A stretch of DNA of 30,393 nt, taken from contig JBCDLI010000027.1 in the NCBI GenBank assembly GCA_038745535.1, positions 1 through 30,393 on the forward strand, in the 5' to 3' direction. The notes beneath the pieces were generated by a model that searched no databases, was not told the origin of the DNA, and saw only the letters and a list, made by a program, of their open reading frames with translations. Source of the DNA: JBCDLI01 sp038745535 (GTDB lineage Bacteria > Pseudomonadota > Alphaproteobacteria > Rhizobiales > Rhizobiaceae). Position numbers and translations under genes: made by a program. Shown in pieces: positions 16,997 to 26,690 of this stretch (its first letter is position 1; each line of letters begins with the position of its first letter).

Positions 16997-18958
16997 ATGA
17001 CAGATTTGCAAGAACGAGAGCTGGACCTGATTACCATCGGCCGTTCATCGGTTGATCTTTATGGTGATCAGGTCGGTGGCGCGCTTGAGGACATGCGCTC
17101 GTTCGCGAAGTATATCGGCGGCTCCCCTACCAATATTGCTGCTGGCTCTGCGCGACTTGGATTAAAGAGTGCGCTGATCACGCGCGTTGGCGATGAACAC
17201 ATGGGACGCTTCATCCGGGAACAATTGATCTGTGAGGGTGTGGACGTGACGGCGGTGAAAACCGATCCCGAACGCCTGACAGCGCTGGTCCTGCTTGGCA
17301 TTCGAGACGAGAACACGTTTCCTCTGATATTTTATCGCGAGAACTGCGCCGACATGGCGCTGTGCGAGGATGATATAGATGAGAGTTTTATTGCTTCTGC
17401 AAAATGCGTCTGTGTGACTGGAACACATCTTTCGAACGCGAAGACTGAAGCTGCCGTTATAAAGGCATTGCAGTTGGCGCGTGAGCACGAGTGCCGAACG
17501 GCGCTCGACATCGATTACCGCCCAAATCTGTGGGGGCTTGCGGGACACGCGGACGGCGAGAGCCGTTTTATCGGGTCGCAATTGGTCACGTCGAAGCTGC
17601 AGTCGACGCTCGATTATTTCGATTTGATTGTCGGGACTGAGGAAGAGTTCCACATAGCGGGAGGTTCCACCGATACAATCCAAGCGATGAGGAACGTTCG
17701 TAAGCTGTCGAATGCGACGCTTGTCTGCAAACGCGGACCGATGGGCGCGGTTGCTTTCGAAGATGCAATTCCCGCAAAGCTCGATGACGGAATATCGGGG
17801 CCGGGTTTTGAGATCGAAGTCTTCAACGTGCTTGGTGCAGGCGATGGATTTATGTCTGGTCTCTTGCGCGGATGGCTGCGCGATGAACCTTGGGAGACAT
17901 CGGTTACCTACGCCAACGCCTGCGGTGCACTCGCAGTTTCGCGCCATGGGTGCACGCCTGCTTACCCTTCGTGGGACGAATTACAGTTCTTTTTGAAGCG
18001 CGGCATTATCCGTAAAGACCTGCGTAACGACACTGAGATCGAACAGATTCATTGGTCAACTAACCGCAAGCGTAACTGGACTGAGCTTCGCGTTTTCGCG
18101 TTCGACCATCGCTCACAGATGACGGATTTCGCCGATCAGGCTGGCGTCTCGCATGAGCGTATTGGGCACTTTAAAGAGCTATGCCTACACGCGGCGATCC
18201 GCGTTCGTGACAAGCAAATTGCATCGGGTGCGGCAGATGGATTTGGCATTCTCTGCGATGATCGTTTTGGGCGCAAAGCGCTTCACAAAGCAGCGCGGAC
18301 GGGGCTCTGGATCGGCCGCCCGGTAGAGTTACCGGGCTCGCGGCCATTGGAGTTTGAAGAAGAGCTGGGGCGCGATTTGGGAGACCTCACTTCGTGGCCA
18401 GCTGAACACATCGTCAAGTGCCTGTGCGTCTGCCACCCTAACGATCATAACGCGTTGTGGTCTGCGCAAATCGAAGCGGTGAAACGCGCTTTCACCGCGG
18501 CGCGGCGTAATCGCTTGGAGTTCCTGCTTGAGATTGTCTCATCGAAAACGGGTGCACCGATTGATGACCAGACAACCGCCAGCGCGATAGAGCGATTCTA
18601 TCACAACGACATCTATCCCGATTGGTGGAAGCTGGAACCACTCAACGCACCTTCTGCGTGGCGAAACGTGTGCCAGACAATCGAACAGCACGATCCATAC
18701 ACGCGTGGGATTGTAGTGTTGGGCCTTGGCAATGAACTTGGAGCATTGACACAAAGCTTCGCGCTCGCCGCCAAAGAGCCTCTGGTCAAAGGTTTCGCGG
18801 TTGGTCGTAGCATTTTTGCAGACGCCGCAAGTGCATGGATGGCAGGCAAAATCAACGACGATCAAGCGACCGACAAGATGGCAACCAATTACGCGATGTT
18901 GTGCGAGGCGTGGGATGTGGCCCGCAGCGAGGCGGGAATTGAGGGAGGAATTTCATGA
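16997..18958 (+). CDS. iolC: 5-dehydro-2-deoxygluconokinase fused to a DUF2090 (IolJ-like aldolase fold) domain
   Basis: Myo-inositol catabolism kinase that phosphorylates 2-deoxy-5-keto-gluconate, with a second domain. Residues about 1-325 are a PfkB/ribokinase fold: ITIGRSSVDLYGDQ, YIGGSPTNIAAGSARLG (substrate loop), and NVLGAGDGFMSGLLRG near 277 with the catalytic Asp. Residues about 330-650 are DUF2090, beginning RVFAFDHRSQM and resembling class I aldolases; the fused form is common in proteobacteria. The total of 653 residues fits that form. It is the first gene of iolCDB, overlapping iolD by four bases. The DUF2090 part may cleave the phosphorylated product, which is an inference. Confidence 0.95.
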   Translation: MTDLQERELDLITIGRSSVDLYGDQVGGALEDMRSFAKYIGGSPTNIAAGSARLGLKSALITRVGDEHMGRFIREQLICEGVDVTAVKTDPERLTALVLLGIRDENTFPLIFYRENCADMALCEDDIDESFIASAKCVCVTGTHLSNAKTEAAVIKALQLAREHECRTALDIDYRPNLWGLAGHADGESRFIGSQLVTSKLQSTLDYFDLIVGTEEEFHIAGGSTDTIQAMRNVRKLSNATLVCKRGPMGAVAFEDAIPAKLDDGISGPGFEIEVFNVLGAGDGFMSGLLRGWLRDEPWETSVTYANACGALAVSRHGCTPAYPSWDELQFFLKRGIIRKDLRNDTEIEQIHWSTNRKRNWTELRVFAFDHRSQMTDFADQAGVSHERIGHFKELCLHAAIRVRDKQIASGAADGFGILCDDRFGRKALHKAARTGLWIGRPVELPGSRPLEFEEELGRDLGDLTSWPAEHIVKCLCVCHPNDHNALWSAQIEAVKRAFTAARRNRLEFLLEIVSSKTGAPIDDQTTASAIERFYHNDIYPDWWKLEPLNAPSAWRNVCQTIEQHDPYTRGIVVLGLGNELGALTQSFALAAKEPLVKGFAVGRSIFADAASAWMAGKINDDQATDKMATNYAMLCEAWDVARSEAGIEGGIS

Positions 18959-20793
18959 CCGAAACCATTCGGCTGACAGCGGCGCAGGCCGCAATCCGAT
19001 ATATCGCTAACCAAGTGACCGAGGACGGCGAGCCGATCATTGCTGGCTGCTGGGCGATCTTTGGTCATGGCAATGTTGTTGGCCTCGGTGAAGCGCTTTA
19101 CGGCGAGCGCAGGCGCCTGCCGACCTATCGTGGCCACTGTGAACAGACTATGGCGCACACGGCCATTGCCTATGCGAAACAATCGCGACGCCGCCGCGCG
19201 ATGATGGTCACATCCTCCATTGGTCCGGGCGCGACCAATATGGTGACAGCGGCAGCGTTGGCGCATACGAACCGCCTTCCGGTGCTCCTCATACCGGGCG
19301 ATGTGTTTGCCAGCCGGGCACCTGATCCGGTTCTACAGCAGGTTGAAGATTTTCAAGATGGTACGGTTTCGGCAAACGACTGTTTTCGGCCTGTCAGCCG
19401 CTATTACGACCGGATTGCGCGGCCCGAGCAGATCATGACTGCCCTGCCCCGCGCATTTCGGGTCATGACAGACCCTGCCGAATGCGGCCCGGTCACGCTG
19501 GCCTTCTGTCAGGACACACAAGGCGAAGCCTACGATTATCCTGTCAGTTTCTTTGAGCGAAGAGTGTGGCGCATCAGGCGACCGGAAGCGGATATTGATG
19601 ATCTGGCTGCGGCTGCCGACGCAATTCGCGCGGCCAAAAAACCGATGATCATTGCCGGTGGTGGCATTCATTATTCGCTCGCGACGGAAACATTCGAGCG
19701 GTTCGTGGAAAAGCACCGCATCCCGGTTGCTGAGACCCAAGCTGGTAAGTCAGCGCTTCCTTGGGACCACCCGAATAATTTCGGCCCTATCGGTGTGACG
19801 GGTGCGTCCTCAGCCAACACGCTTGCAGAGGAAGCCGATGTGATCATCGGCGTTGGGACGCGCTTTCAGGATTTCACGACCGGCTCTTGGTCGCTTTTCA
19901 AAAATCCAGATCGAAAGTTGCTGGCTATAAACGTGCAAGCCTACGATGCGATGAAGCATGGCGCTCTATCGGTGACCGGCGATGCACTGAGAACGCTTGA
20001 GCGCCTGACCGAGATGCTTGGCGATTATCGAGGACCAGAATTGGACCCGGAGCTCAGAACATCTTGGTTCGCTGCGGCTGACAAAGTCACTGCCGCTCCT
20101 GCGCCTGATGATAACGCAATGCCAACTGACATGCAGGTGGTCGGCGCGGTGCAGCGCGCGGCGCAAGACAATACGGTCGTCATGGGCGCTGCCGGCACCA
20201 TGCCGGGCGAACTTCACAAGCTGTTCAAGGCCAACAGGCCCATGTCCTATCACATGGAATACGATTTTTCGTGCATGGGTTACGAGATCGCTGGCGGCAT
20301 CGGGATCAAAATGGCCGAGCCGGACCGCGATGTCATTATCATGGTCGGGGACGGTTCTTACATGATGGCGAACTCTGAGCTCGCAACCGCTGCCATGATG
20401 GGCATCAAGCTCACGCTCGTAATCACCGATAATCGAGGGTTTGGCTGCATCAACCGCCTGCAGATGGGAACCGGCGGTGCCGAATTTAACAACCTCCTCG
20501 ACCATGCGTACCATGTGAACCCGTCAACCATTGATTTCGTTGCGCACGCGGCATCCATGGGTGCAAAATCGGTGAAAGCTGCGTCAATTGCCGAGTTGGA
20601 AAAGGCTCTGGCAGAAGCACGAGAGCATGAAGGCGGTCCGTTTGCGATTGTCATCGATACCGACCCCTACCCTTCAACCGAGGCGGGTGGAACGTGGTGG
20701 GAGGTCGGTGTGCCGGAAGTCTCCACACGCGAGGAGGTGCGCGAAGCACGTGCAGCTTTTGAAGCAAATCGCAAACTGCAACGCGCGGATTGA
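18955..20793 (+). CDS. iolD: 3D-(3,5/4)-trihydroxycyclohexane-1,2-dione acylhydrolase
   Basis: Thiamine-diphosphate enzyme that opens the ring of the diketo inositol intermediate to 5-deoxyglucuronate. The N-terminal pyrimidine domain has the catalytic Glu in YRGHCEQTMAH (E63). The central domain carries GVTGASSANTLAEEADVIIGVGTRFQDF. The C-terminal domain has the ThDP motif beginning GDGSYM near 465 and ending ITDN about 28 residues later. It is 612 residues long, normal for IolD. A strong GGGAGGAA lies four bases before the ATG, and the start overlaps the iolC stop (ATGA), so translation is coupled. Confidence 0.97.
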   Translation: MTETIRLTAAQAAIRYIANQVTEDGEPIIAGCWAIFGHGNVVGLGEALYGERRRLPTYRGHCEQTMAHTAIAYAKQSRRRRAMMVTSSIGPGATNMVTAAALAHTNRLPVLLIPGDVFASRAPDPVLQQVEDFQDGTVSANDCFRPVSRYYDRIARPEQIMTALPRAFRVMTDPAECGPVTLAFCQDTQGEAYDYPVSFFERRVWRIRRPEADIDDLAAAADAIRAAKKPMIIAGGGIHYSLATETFERFVEKHRIPVAETQAGKSALPWDHPNNFGPIGVTGASSANTLAEEADVIIGVGTRFQDFTTGSWSLFKNPDRKLLAINVQAYDAMKHGALSVTGDALRTLERLTEMLGDYRGPELDPELRTSWFAAADKVTAAPAPDDNAMPTDMQVVGAVQRAAQDNTVVMGAAGTMPGELHKLFKANRPMSYHMEYDFSCMGYEIAGGIGIKMAEPDRDVIIMVGDGSYMMANSELATAAMMGIKLTLVITDNRGFGCINRLQMGTGGAEFNNLLDHAYHVNPSTIDFVAHAASMGAKSVKAASIAELEKALAEAREHEGGPFAIVIDTDPYPSTEAGGTWWEVGVPEVSTREEVREARAAFEANRKLQRAD

Positions 20794-20796
20794 TCC

Positions 20797-21615
20797 ATGT
20801 CTGACCTTCTCATCAAACCTTTGGCTGACCACGGCAAGGTGCATGACATCACGATCGAAAGCGCGCGAACTTCAAAATCACCAGATTGGTCTTACGTTGG
20901 CTTCAGCCTCTATCGTTTGAAAGCGGGTGAGATCGCCACTGAGCAGACTAACGACCAAGAGGCGATCATCGTAATCGTCGAGGGAAAAGCTTCGACATCT
21001 ATCGGCAGCGAAGACTTCGGCGAACTCGGCAATCGCATGAGCGTGTTCGAGCGCGAAAAGCCCGCTTGCTTCTACGCACCACCTGGCTCGGCGTGGACGG
21101 TGAAGGCGACAACTGAGTGTACAATCGCGGTTTGTAGCGCGCCCGGTAAGGGCAACCACCCTGCTCGTGTTCTGGACGTCCCTGACCTCGTGACACGGGG
21201 AAAAGGTGCGAACACCCGATACATCTATCCCATCGCGATGGAAGAAAGCGATGTCGCCGATTCATTGCTGGTAACAGAGGTTTTCACGCCTGCCGGTAAC
21301 TGGTCATCCTATCCGCCCCATCGCCATGATGAGGGTGATTATCCGCATATGACCTATCTAGAAGAGACGTACTATCACCGTCTCAATCCACCGCAGGGCT
21401 ACGGTCATCAGCGTGTTTTCACCGAAGATGGTTCACTTGATGAGACAATGAGTGTCAGCGACCATGACGTGGTGCTTGTGCCGAAAGGGCATCACCCGTG
21501 CGCGGCTCCTTACGGGTATGAGATGTATTATCTCAATGTGATGGCTGGGCCATTGCGCAAATGGCGTTTTCAAAACCATCCCGATCACGATTGGATTGCG
21601 CAGCGCGACGCTTGA
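20797..21615 (+). CDS. iolB: 5-deoxy-glucuronate isomerase
   Basis: Cupin-type isomerase converting 5-deoxyglucuronate to 2-deoxy-5-keto-gluconate, the substrate of IolC. Metal-binding cupin residues are seen in YPPHRHDEGDYPHMTYLEETYYHR (His and Glu) and in the later H of GHHPCAAPYGYEMYYLNVMAG. The C-terminal WRFQNHPDHDWI is typical. The length of 272 residues is usual. It starts three bases after the iolD stop, and iolE, which often sits between them, is absent. It converges on dgoD with only a 12-base gap and no hairpin visible there. Confidence 0.96.
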   Translation: MSDLLIKPLADHGKVHDITIESARTSKSPDWSYVGFSLYRLKAGEIATEQTNDQEAIIVIVEGKASTSIGSEDFGELGNRMSVFEREKPACFYAPPGSAWTVKATTECTIAVCSAPGKGNHPARVLDVPDLVTRGKGANTRYIYPIAMEESDVADSLLVTEVFTPAGNWSSYPPHRHDEGDYPHMTYLEETYYHRLNPPQGYGHQRVFTEDGSLDETMSVSDHDVVLVPKGHHPCAAPYGYEMYYLNVMAGPLRKWRFQNHPDHDWIAQRDA

Positions 21616-21627
21616 CCCGCCTACCAA

Positions 21628-22776
21628 TCACCACTCGGCAACGGAACCGTCATCATGGCGCCAGATCGGATTGCGCCAGCGGTGGCCCTCCTTGGCACGT
21701 TCGATGACATAGTCTTCGTCAATCTCGACACCTAAGCCCGGACCATCAGGGATGGTTACGCTGCCATTGTCGTATTCGAATACATCTTTGTTGACGAGGT
21801 AATCGAGGATATCGTTCGACGAATTGTAGTGAATTCCGAGTGACTGTTCCTGAATAAATGCGTTGTGTGAAACCGCATCGATTTGCAGGCACGCGGCGAG
21901 CGCAATCGGTCCAAGTGGACAATGGGGCGCTAGCGCAACGTCATAGGCCTCAGCCATGGCAGCGATCTTCCGGCACTCGGAAATACCACCCGCATGAGAA
22001 AGATCAGGCTGGATGATGTCGACATAGCCCTCGTGCAGAATAGATTTGAAATCCCAGCGCGAGTAAAGCCGTTCACCGAGCGCAATCGGCGTCGCGATAT
22101 GATTTGAAATGTCGCGCAGGGCTTCCTTGTTTTCAGAAAGAACTGGCTCTTCGATAAACATCAACCTGAACTGCTCAAGCTCTTTGGCGAGCACCTTGGC
22201 CATCGGCTTTTGAACGCGACCATGGAAGTCGACGCCAATGCCGAGATCGTAGCCGACCGCATCGCGGATCGTCGCGATTGTTTCTATGGCAGCATCTACT
22301 TTGGCATTTGTATCCACGATCTGCATTTCTTCGCAGCCATTCAGCTTGATGGCCGTAAAGCCGCGCTCCATCACATCACGCGCGTTCGCAGCAACGTCCG
22401 ATGGGCGGTCACCGCCGATCCATGAATAGACCTTGATTTTGTCACGACATTTGCCGCCAAGCAGCGCATGGACCGGTAACCCAGCCGCCTTGCCTTTGAT
22501 GTCCCAAAGCGCCTGATCAATACCGGCGATGGCTGACATGTGAATGCCTCCGCCGCGATAAAAGCCGCCGCGATACATGACCTGCCAATGATCTTCGATT
22601 AGCAACGGGTCCTTGCCGACGAGGTAGTCGCTCAATTCGTGGATCATCGCTTCCACCGAAAGCGCCTTGCCCTCCAGCACGGGTTCGCCCCAGCCACTGA
22701 TACCCTCGTCGGTTTCGATTTTCAGGAAGCACCAGCGCGGCGGGACGATATAGGTGGTGAGCTTTGTTATTTTCAT
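21628..22776 (-). CDS. dgoD: D-galactonate dehydratase (mandelate racemase/enolase family)
   Basis: Enolase-superfamily enzyme expected to dehydrate D-galactonate to 2-keto-3-deoxy-galactonate. At 382 residues it equals E. coli DgoD, and from memory the alignment is collinear. Metal ligands D183 (VDFHGR), E209 (FIEEP) and about E235 (LGERLYSR) fall in register, as do the catalytic His pair H185 and H285 (APHCPLG). The ends also match: MKITKLTTY at the start, WRHDDGSVAEW at the finish. It follows the 5-oxoprolinase gene on the same strand after 98 bases and converges with iolB. No dgoK or dgoA is in view. A relative acting on another aldonate is possible but less likely given the match. Confidence 0.93.
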   Translation of the reverse strand: MKITKLTTYIVPPRWCFLKIETDEGISGWGEPVLEGKALSVEAMIHELSDYLVGKDPLLIEDHWQVMYRGGFYRGGGIHMSAIAGIDQALWDIKGKAAGLPVHALLGGKCRDKIKVYSWIGGDRPSDVAANARDVMERGFTAIKLNGCEEMQIVDTNAKVDAAIETIATIRDAVGYDLGIGVDFHGRVQKPMAKVLAKELEQFRLMFIEEPVLSENKEALRDISNHIATPIALGERLYSRWDFKSILHEGYVDIIQPDLSHAGGISECRKIAAMAEAYDVALAPHCPLGPIALAACLQIDAVSHNAFIQEQSLGIHYNSSNDILDYLVNKDVFEYDNGSVTIPDGPGLGVEIDEDYVIERAKEGHRWRNPIWRHDDGSVAEW

Positions 22777-22874
22777 CGAAACGATTCCGACAGGGATTTA
22801 AGTGGCTTTGGGTTGGATGGGTTACCACGCGAAGTGTCAAGGGATCGGCAGTTGTCTATGCAGATCTCACGCAT

Positions 22875-25800
22875 CTATCGCTTAGCGCCAAAACCGCCGC
22901 CACCCGGTGTTTTCATGATGAAAACGTCACCTGCTGCCATGGCGCGTTGATCATTTCCATTGAGTTGCTCGATTGTGCCGTCCTTGCAATGCACCAGATT
23001 TTCACCCTTCGCACCCGCTTCTCCGCCGTTCACTCCGAAGGCTTGGGTTTGCCGGTGGGATGATAAAACCGTAACGGTCATGGGGGATAGAAATTCGATC
23101 TCGCGGATGATCCCGTCACCACCGCTGTGGCGGCCCTCGCCGCCTGAATTCTTTCGTATTGAAAATTCGTTCACACGGACTGGAAAACGCGTCTCCAGAA
23201 CCTCCGGGTCCGTCATTCGCGTATTCGTCATGTGACTATGGACAGCCGAGCATCCGTCAAAGTCAGGGCCTGCGCCAGTGCCGCCGCATATCGTTTCATA
23301 GTTCTGAAGCGTGTCGTTGCCGTAGACGAAGTTGTTCATCGTGCCCTGGCTTCCGGCAAGTACACCGAGTGCGCCATAGAGTGCATCCGCAATGCTCTGG
23401 CTGACCTCCGTGTTTCCAGAAATCACCGCAGCCGGATATTTCGGATTGATGAAGCTGCCTTCCGGCGCGATGATCTCAATGGGCTTCATGCAGCCTTCAT
23501 TCATCGGGATATCGGAGCCGACCAGCGTGCGGAAAACGTACAGCACCACGGCACGACAAATCGCAAAAGGCGCATTGTAGTTCAGATCATCCTGCGGGCT
23601 TGTTCCGGTAAAATCGATTGTGGCGCTACGGCCAGCACGGTCAACTGATATCGCCACCTCGATCTTTGCTCCGCTGTCGAGCAGATAGGCGAAGCTGCTG
23701 TTCTCCAAGACCTCAATGACCCGCCGAACCGACTCCTCCGCATTGTCCTGCACGTGGCGCATGTAGGATTGCACAACACCTGCGCCGAATTGATCGACAG
23801 CTTTTCGCAATTCCTTGGCACCAGTGGCGTTAGCAGCGATCTGCGCTGTCAGATCGGCCATGTTGTGATCTATGTTTCGGCACGGATAAGTGCCGGATGC
23901 AAAAAGCGCGCGGACATCATCATCGCGAAACCGGCCACCGGAGACCAGCTTGAAGTTCCGTATGAGTACGCCTTCCTCGTCGATGTGACGACTGTCTGGC
24001 GGCGCTGAACCGGGTGTTTTGCCACCGATATCGGCGTGGTGGCCGCGTGAAGCGACGAGAAACTGGATGTCCGCACCCTGCTCGTTAAAAATGGGCGTAA
24101 TGACCGTGACGTCCGGCAAATGCGTTCCGCCGTTGAACGGGTCATTCATCATGAACACATCGCCGGGATGGATGCTTCCTTCGTTTTCTAGAAGGATCGA
24201 TTTCACGCTGGCGCTCATGGAGCCAAGATGCACGGGAACATGGGGCGCGTTCGCCACCAAATCGCCAGCCGCGTTAAAGATCGCGCACGAAAAATCGAGC
24301 CGTTCGCGGATGTTCACCGACGCTGCGGTTTTGGCCAAGGTCGCGCCCATTTGCTCGGCAATCGACATGAAGAGATTGTTGAAGACCTCTAGCATGATCG
24401 GGTCGACGGAGGTGCCGATTGCCTCTTCACGCGCGAGCGGAGTGATGCGCCGCAATATGAGCGCGCCACCATCGATGCAGGCCGCCTCCCAGCCGGGCTC
24501 AACAACCGTTGTGCCCGTCGGCTCGTTGATGACCACCGGGCCCGTGACGACAGCACCCCTGCCCATCTTCGTGCGGTCATGGGTGGCAACGGTCTGCATT
24601 GACTGGTCTGCCCACATCTGGGTCGTGCCGTGCTGGCTGTCTTCGGCTTTCGCATTTGGCAATTTCGCTGTCGCACCTGATCCGCCAACGGTCTCGACGG
24701 AGATCATCTCGGCAATCAGATCATCCGCTTGCGGACGAAAGCCGAATTCAGCTTGGTGGGTCTCGTGGAATTCCTCGACCATCTCTTCGACGGACGCCAA
24801 CGCGACCGGAATTGTCGTTTGAGACGTAGCCATCCGCAGGAACACTTTTGCGCTCGCCGTGATGCTGCTGCGCTCTACCCCTTGTTGCATGACCTCGGCG
24901 ATTGCTTCGGTCGTGAGGGCATCAGAGGCGGTATTGATTGTTGCGATGTCGCTCACAGGCACGATCAACTGCCGCTCACGCATAGACACGATATCGGCCA
25001 GTCCCATGCCAAGCGCTGACAGAACGCCCGCATAGGGGTGCAGATAAACCGACGTCATTCCCAGCGCATCGGCCACGAGGCAGGCGTGTTGGCCCCCTGC
25101 TCCGCCGAAGCAATTCAACGTGTAGCTCGTAACATCGTAGCCGCGTGCAACGCTGATCTCTTTGATAGCATTGGCCATATTGTCGACCGCAATCCGCAGA
25201 AAACCTTCCGCGAGACGTTCTACAGACATGGGCCGTTCGCCCGTTTGCTGTGAAATCGTTTGAGCCAGTTCTTCGAATTTTCGGCGTGGAGCCTCGGCGT
25301 CGAGCCGCTCGTTGCTTTCCGGCCCGAAAACGGAGGGAAAATTCTCCGGTTGCAGCTTTCCCAGAACCACATTGCAGTCGGTCACGGTCAACGGCCCGCC
25401 ACGGCGATAACAGGCCGGCCCCGGGTCGGCGCCAGCGCTTTCGGGACCAACCTGAAGCCGCCCGTCGCGAAACGATAGAACCGACCCGCCACCAGCAGCA
25501 ACCGTGTGAATGTTCATCATGGGGGCACGCATCCGAACGCCCGCAACTTCGGTTTCGAAACTGCGCTCGTATTCGCCTGCGTAGTGGCAAACGTCGGTCG
25601 AGGTGCCGCCCATGTCGAAACCGATCAGCTTTTCAAAACCGTCCTGTGTCGCCGTGCGGACCATGCCGACGACTCCGCCCGCCGGACCCGACAAAATGGC
25701 ATCACGACCGTGGAAAAGGTCTGCGTCAGTCAGGCCGCCATTGGACTGCATAAACATCAGCCGCTCGACGCTGTGGGAACCGAGAGCGCTACGCACCTGA

Positions 25801-26483
25801 TCGACATATCGCTTGAGGATCGGCGTAAGGTAGGCATCGGCGACGGTGGTGTCCCCGCGCGATACCAGTTTGATCAGCGGGCTGGCCTCATGGCTCAGCG
25901 AGATCTGCTCGAACCCTAGTCCGGTGGCCACATCGCCCAGCTGCAGTTCGTGCTCAGGATTTCGATAACTGTGCAACAGCGCGATTGCGATGGAGCGATA
26001 GCCTTTATAACGGGCTTCGCGGAGTGCCGCCTGCGCCGCCTCGAGCTCTATCGGCTTGATGACAGTCCCATCGGCGTCCAGCCGTTCGTCGACTTCAAAC
26101 ACGTCTGAATAGAGAAGTTCGGGCAGCTGTATGTTAAGTGCAAAAAGGTCCGGGCGATTTTGGTAGCCAATCCTCAAGAGGTCTTTGAAGCCGCGGGTGA
26201 TGAACAAGGCGGTTGGCTCACCCTTGCGCTCAAGCAGAGCATTTGTCGCAACCGTGGTCCCCATCTTGATTGCGCGGATGGCGTTTTTCGGTATCACGTC
26301 GTCTTTTGCGAGCCCCATGAGGTCGCGAATGCCCTGCACGGCGGCGTCTTGATAGGACTCAGGTTTTTCAGAAAGTATCTTGTGTGTTCTCAGCCCACCA
26401 TCGGGCGATTTCGCAACGATGTCTGTAAAAGTGCCGCCACGATCAATCCAGAAATCCCACTTAGCTTCGTCGCGCCCAGACAC
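22875..26483 (-). CDS. 5-oxoprolinase (ATP-hydrolysing), fused HyuA/HyuB type
   Basis: Cytoplasmic enzyme of 1202 residues, the size of full-length OXP/OPLAH proteins, that would convert 5-oxo-L-proline to glutamate using ATP. The HyuA half (about 1-690) has an N-terminal DRGGTFTDIV, the ASKHA ATP-binding strand IGFDMGGTSTDVCHY near 290 and FGGAGGQHACLVADALGM near 460. The HyuB half (about 693-1202) begins DPIMLEVFNNLFMSIAEQMG and contains NIRERLDFSCAIF and MMNDPFNGGTHLPDV. The start is GTG with GAGGG seven bases upstream. The same architecture also occurs in hydantoinases and acetone-carboxylase relatives; the single-chain fusion favours 5-oxoprolinase. It is possibly cotranscribed with dgoD. 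Confidence 0.88.
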   Translation of the reverse strand: MSGRDEAKWDFWIDRGGTFTDIVAKSPDGGLRTHKILSEKPESYQDAAVQGIRDLMGLAKDDVIPKNAIRAIKMGTTVATNALLERKGEPTALFITRGFKDLLRIGYQNRPDLFALNIQLPELLYSDVFEVDERLDADGTVIKPIELEAAQAALREARYKGYRSIAIALLHSYRNPEHELQLGDVATGLGFEQISLSHEASPLIKLVSRGDTTVADAYLTPILKRYVDQVRSALGSHSVERLMFMQSNGGLTDADLFHGRDAILSGPAGGVVGMVRTATQDGFEKLIGFDMGGTSTDVCHYAGEYERSFETEVAGVRMRAPMMNIHTVAAGGGSVLSFRDGRLQVGPESAGADPGPACYRRGGPLTVTDCNVVLGKLQPENFPSVFGPESNERLDAEAPRRKFEELAQTISQQTGERPMSVERLAEGFLRIAVDNMANAIKEISVARGYDVTSYTLNCFGGAGGQHACLVADALGMTSVYLHPYAGVLSALGMGLADIVSMRERQLIVPVSDIATINTASDALTTEAIAEVMQQGVERSSITASAKVFLRMATSQTTIPVALASVEEMVEEFHETHQAEFGFRPQADDLIAEMISVETVGGSGATAKLPNAKAEDSQHGTTQMWADQSMQTVATHDRTKMGRGAVVTGPVVINEPTGTTVVEPGWEAACIDGGALILRRITPLAREEAIGTSVDPIMLEVFNNLFMSIAEQMGATLAKTAASVNIRERLDFSCAIFNAAGDLVANAPHVPVHLGSMSASVKSILLENEGSIHPGDVFMMNDPFNGGTHLPDVTVITPIFNEQGADIQFLVASRGHHADIGGKTPGSAPPDSRHIDEEGVLIRNFKLVSGGRFRDDDVRALFASGTYPCRNIDHNMADLTAQIAANATGAKELRKAVDQFGAGVVQSYMRHVQDNAEESVRRVIEVLENSSFAYLLDSGAKIEVAISVDRAGRSATIDFTGTSPQDDLNYNAPFAICRAVVLYVFRTLVGSDIPMNEGCMKPIEIIAPEGSFINPKYPAAVISGNTEVSQSIADALYGALGVLAGSQGTMNNFVYGNDTLQNYETICGGTGAGPDFDGCSAVHSHMTNTRMTDPEVLETRFPVRVNEFSIRKNSGGEGRHSGGDGIIREIEFLSPMTVTVLSSHRQTQAFGVNGGEAGAKGENLVHCKDGTIEQLNGNDQRAMAAGDVFIMKTPGGGGFGAKR

Positions 26484-26615
26484 TTGTTACCCTCGGTTAT
26501 AGATGTGCTGCCTCGCGAAAAAATCCGATCAACGGCATGCTAACGCGGTCCCTATACCGCGCTTTGTTGCAAGCGGCGAATATTTAGGCGACTTCTTTCA
26601 AGCGATGTATAAGGA

Positions 26616-26690
26616 TGGTGCCCGGGGGCGGATTTGAACCACCGACACGCGGATTTTCAATCCGCTGCTCTACCCCTGAGCTACCCGGGC
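26616..26690 (-). tRNA. tRNA-Phe (GAA)
   Basis: The 75-base gene folds as a cloverleaf: acceptor GCCCGGG/CCCGGGC, D arm GCTC/GAGC, anticodon stem GCGGA/TCCGC with loop TTGAAAA giving anticodon GAA, variable GTGTC, and T arm GGTGG/CCGCC with loop TTCGAAT. The discriminator is A and CCA is encoded. Bases 26691-26696 repeat GCCCGG directly before the mature 5' end. It is transcribed from a probable promoter about 50 bases upstream. Confidence 0.98.

Noticed and set aside
17162..17947. 261-residue open frame on the minus strand inside iolC
   Set aside because: It lies wholly antisense to a well-recognised kinase domain, has no family-like motif and is rich in Arg/Cys/His, as expected of a shadow frame.
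19333..20514. Two antisense frames (135 and 182 residues) inside iolD
   Set aside because: They mirror conserved ThDP-enzyme coding sequence, and no ribosome site or motif supports them.
24019..24822. 267-residue open frame on the plus strand inside the 5-oxoprolinase gene
   Set aside because: It is antisense to the conserved HyuA/HyuB junction and its composition (Ser/Pro/Met/Ala-rich) looks like a codon shadow.
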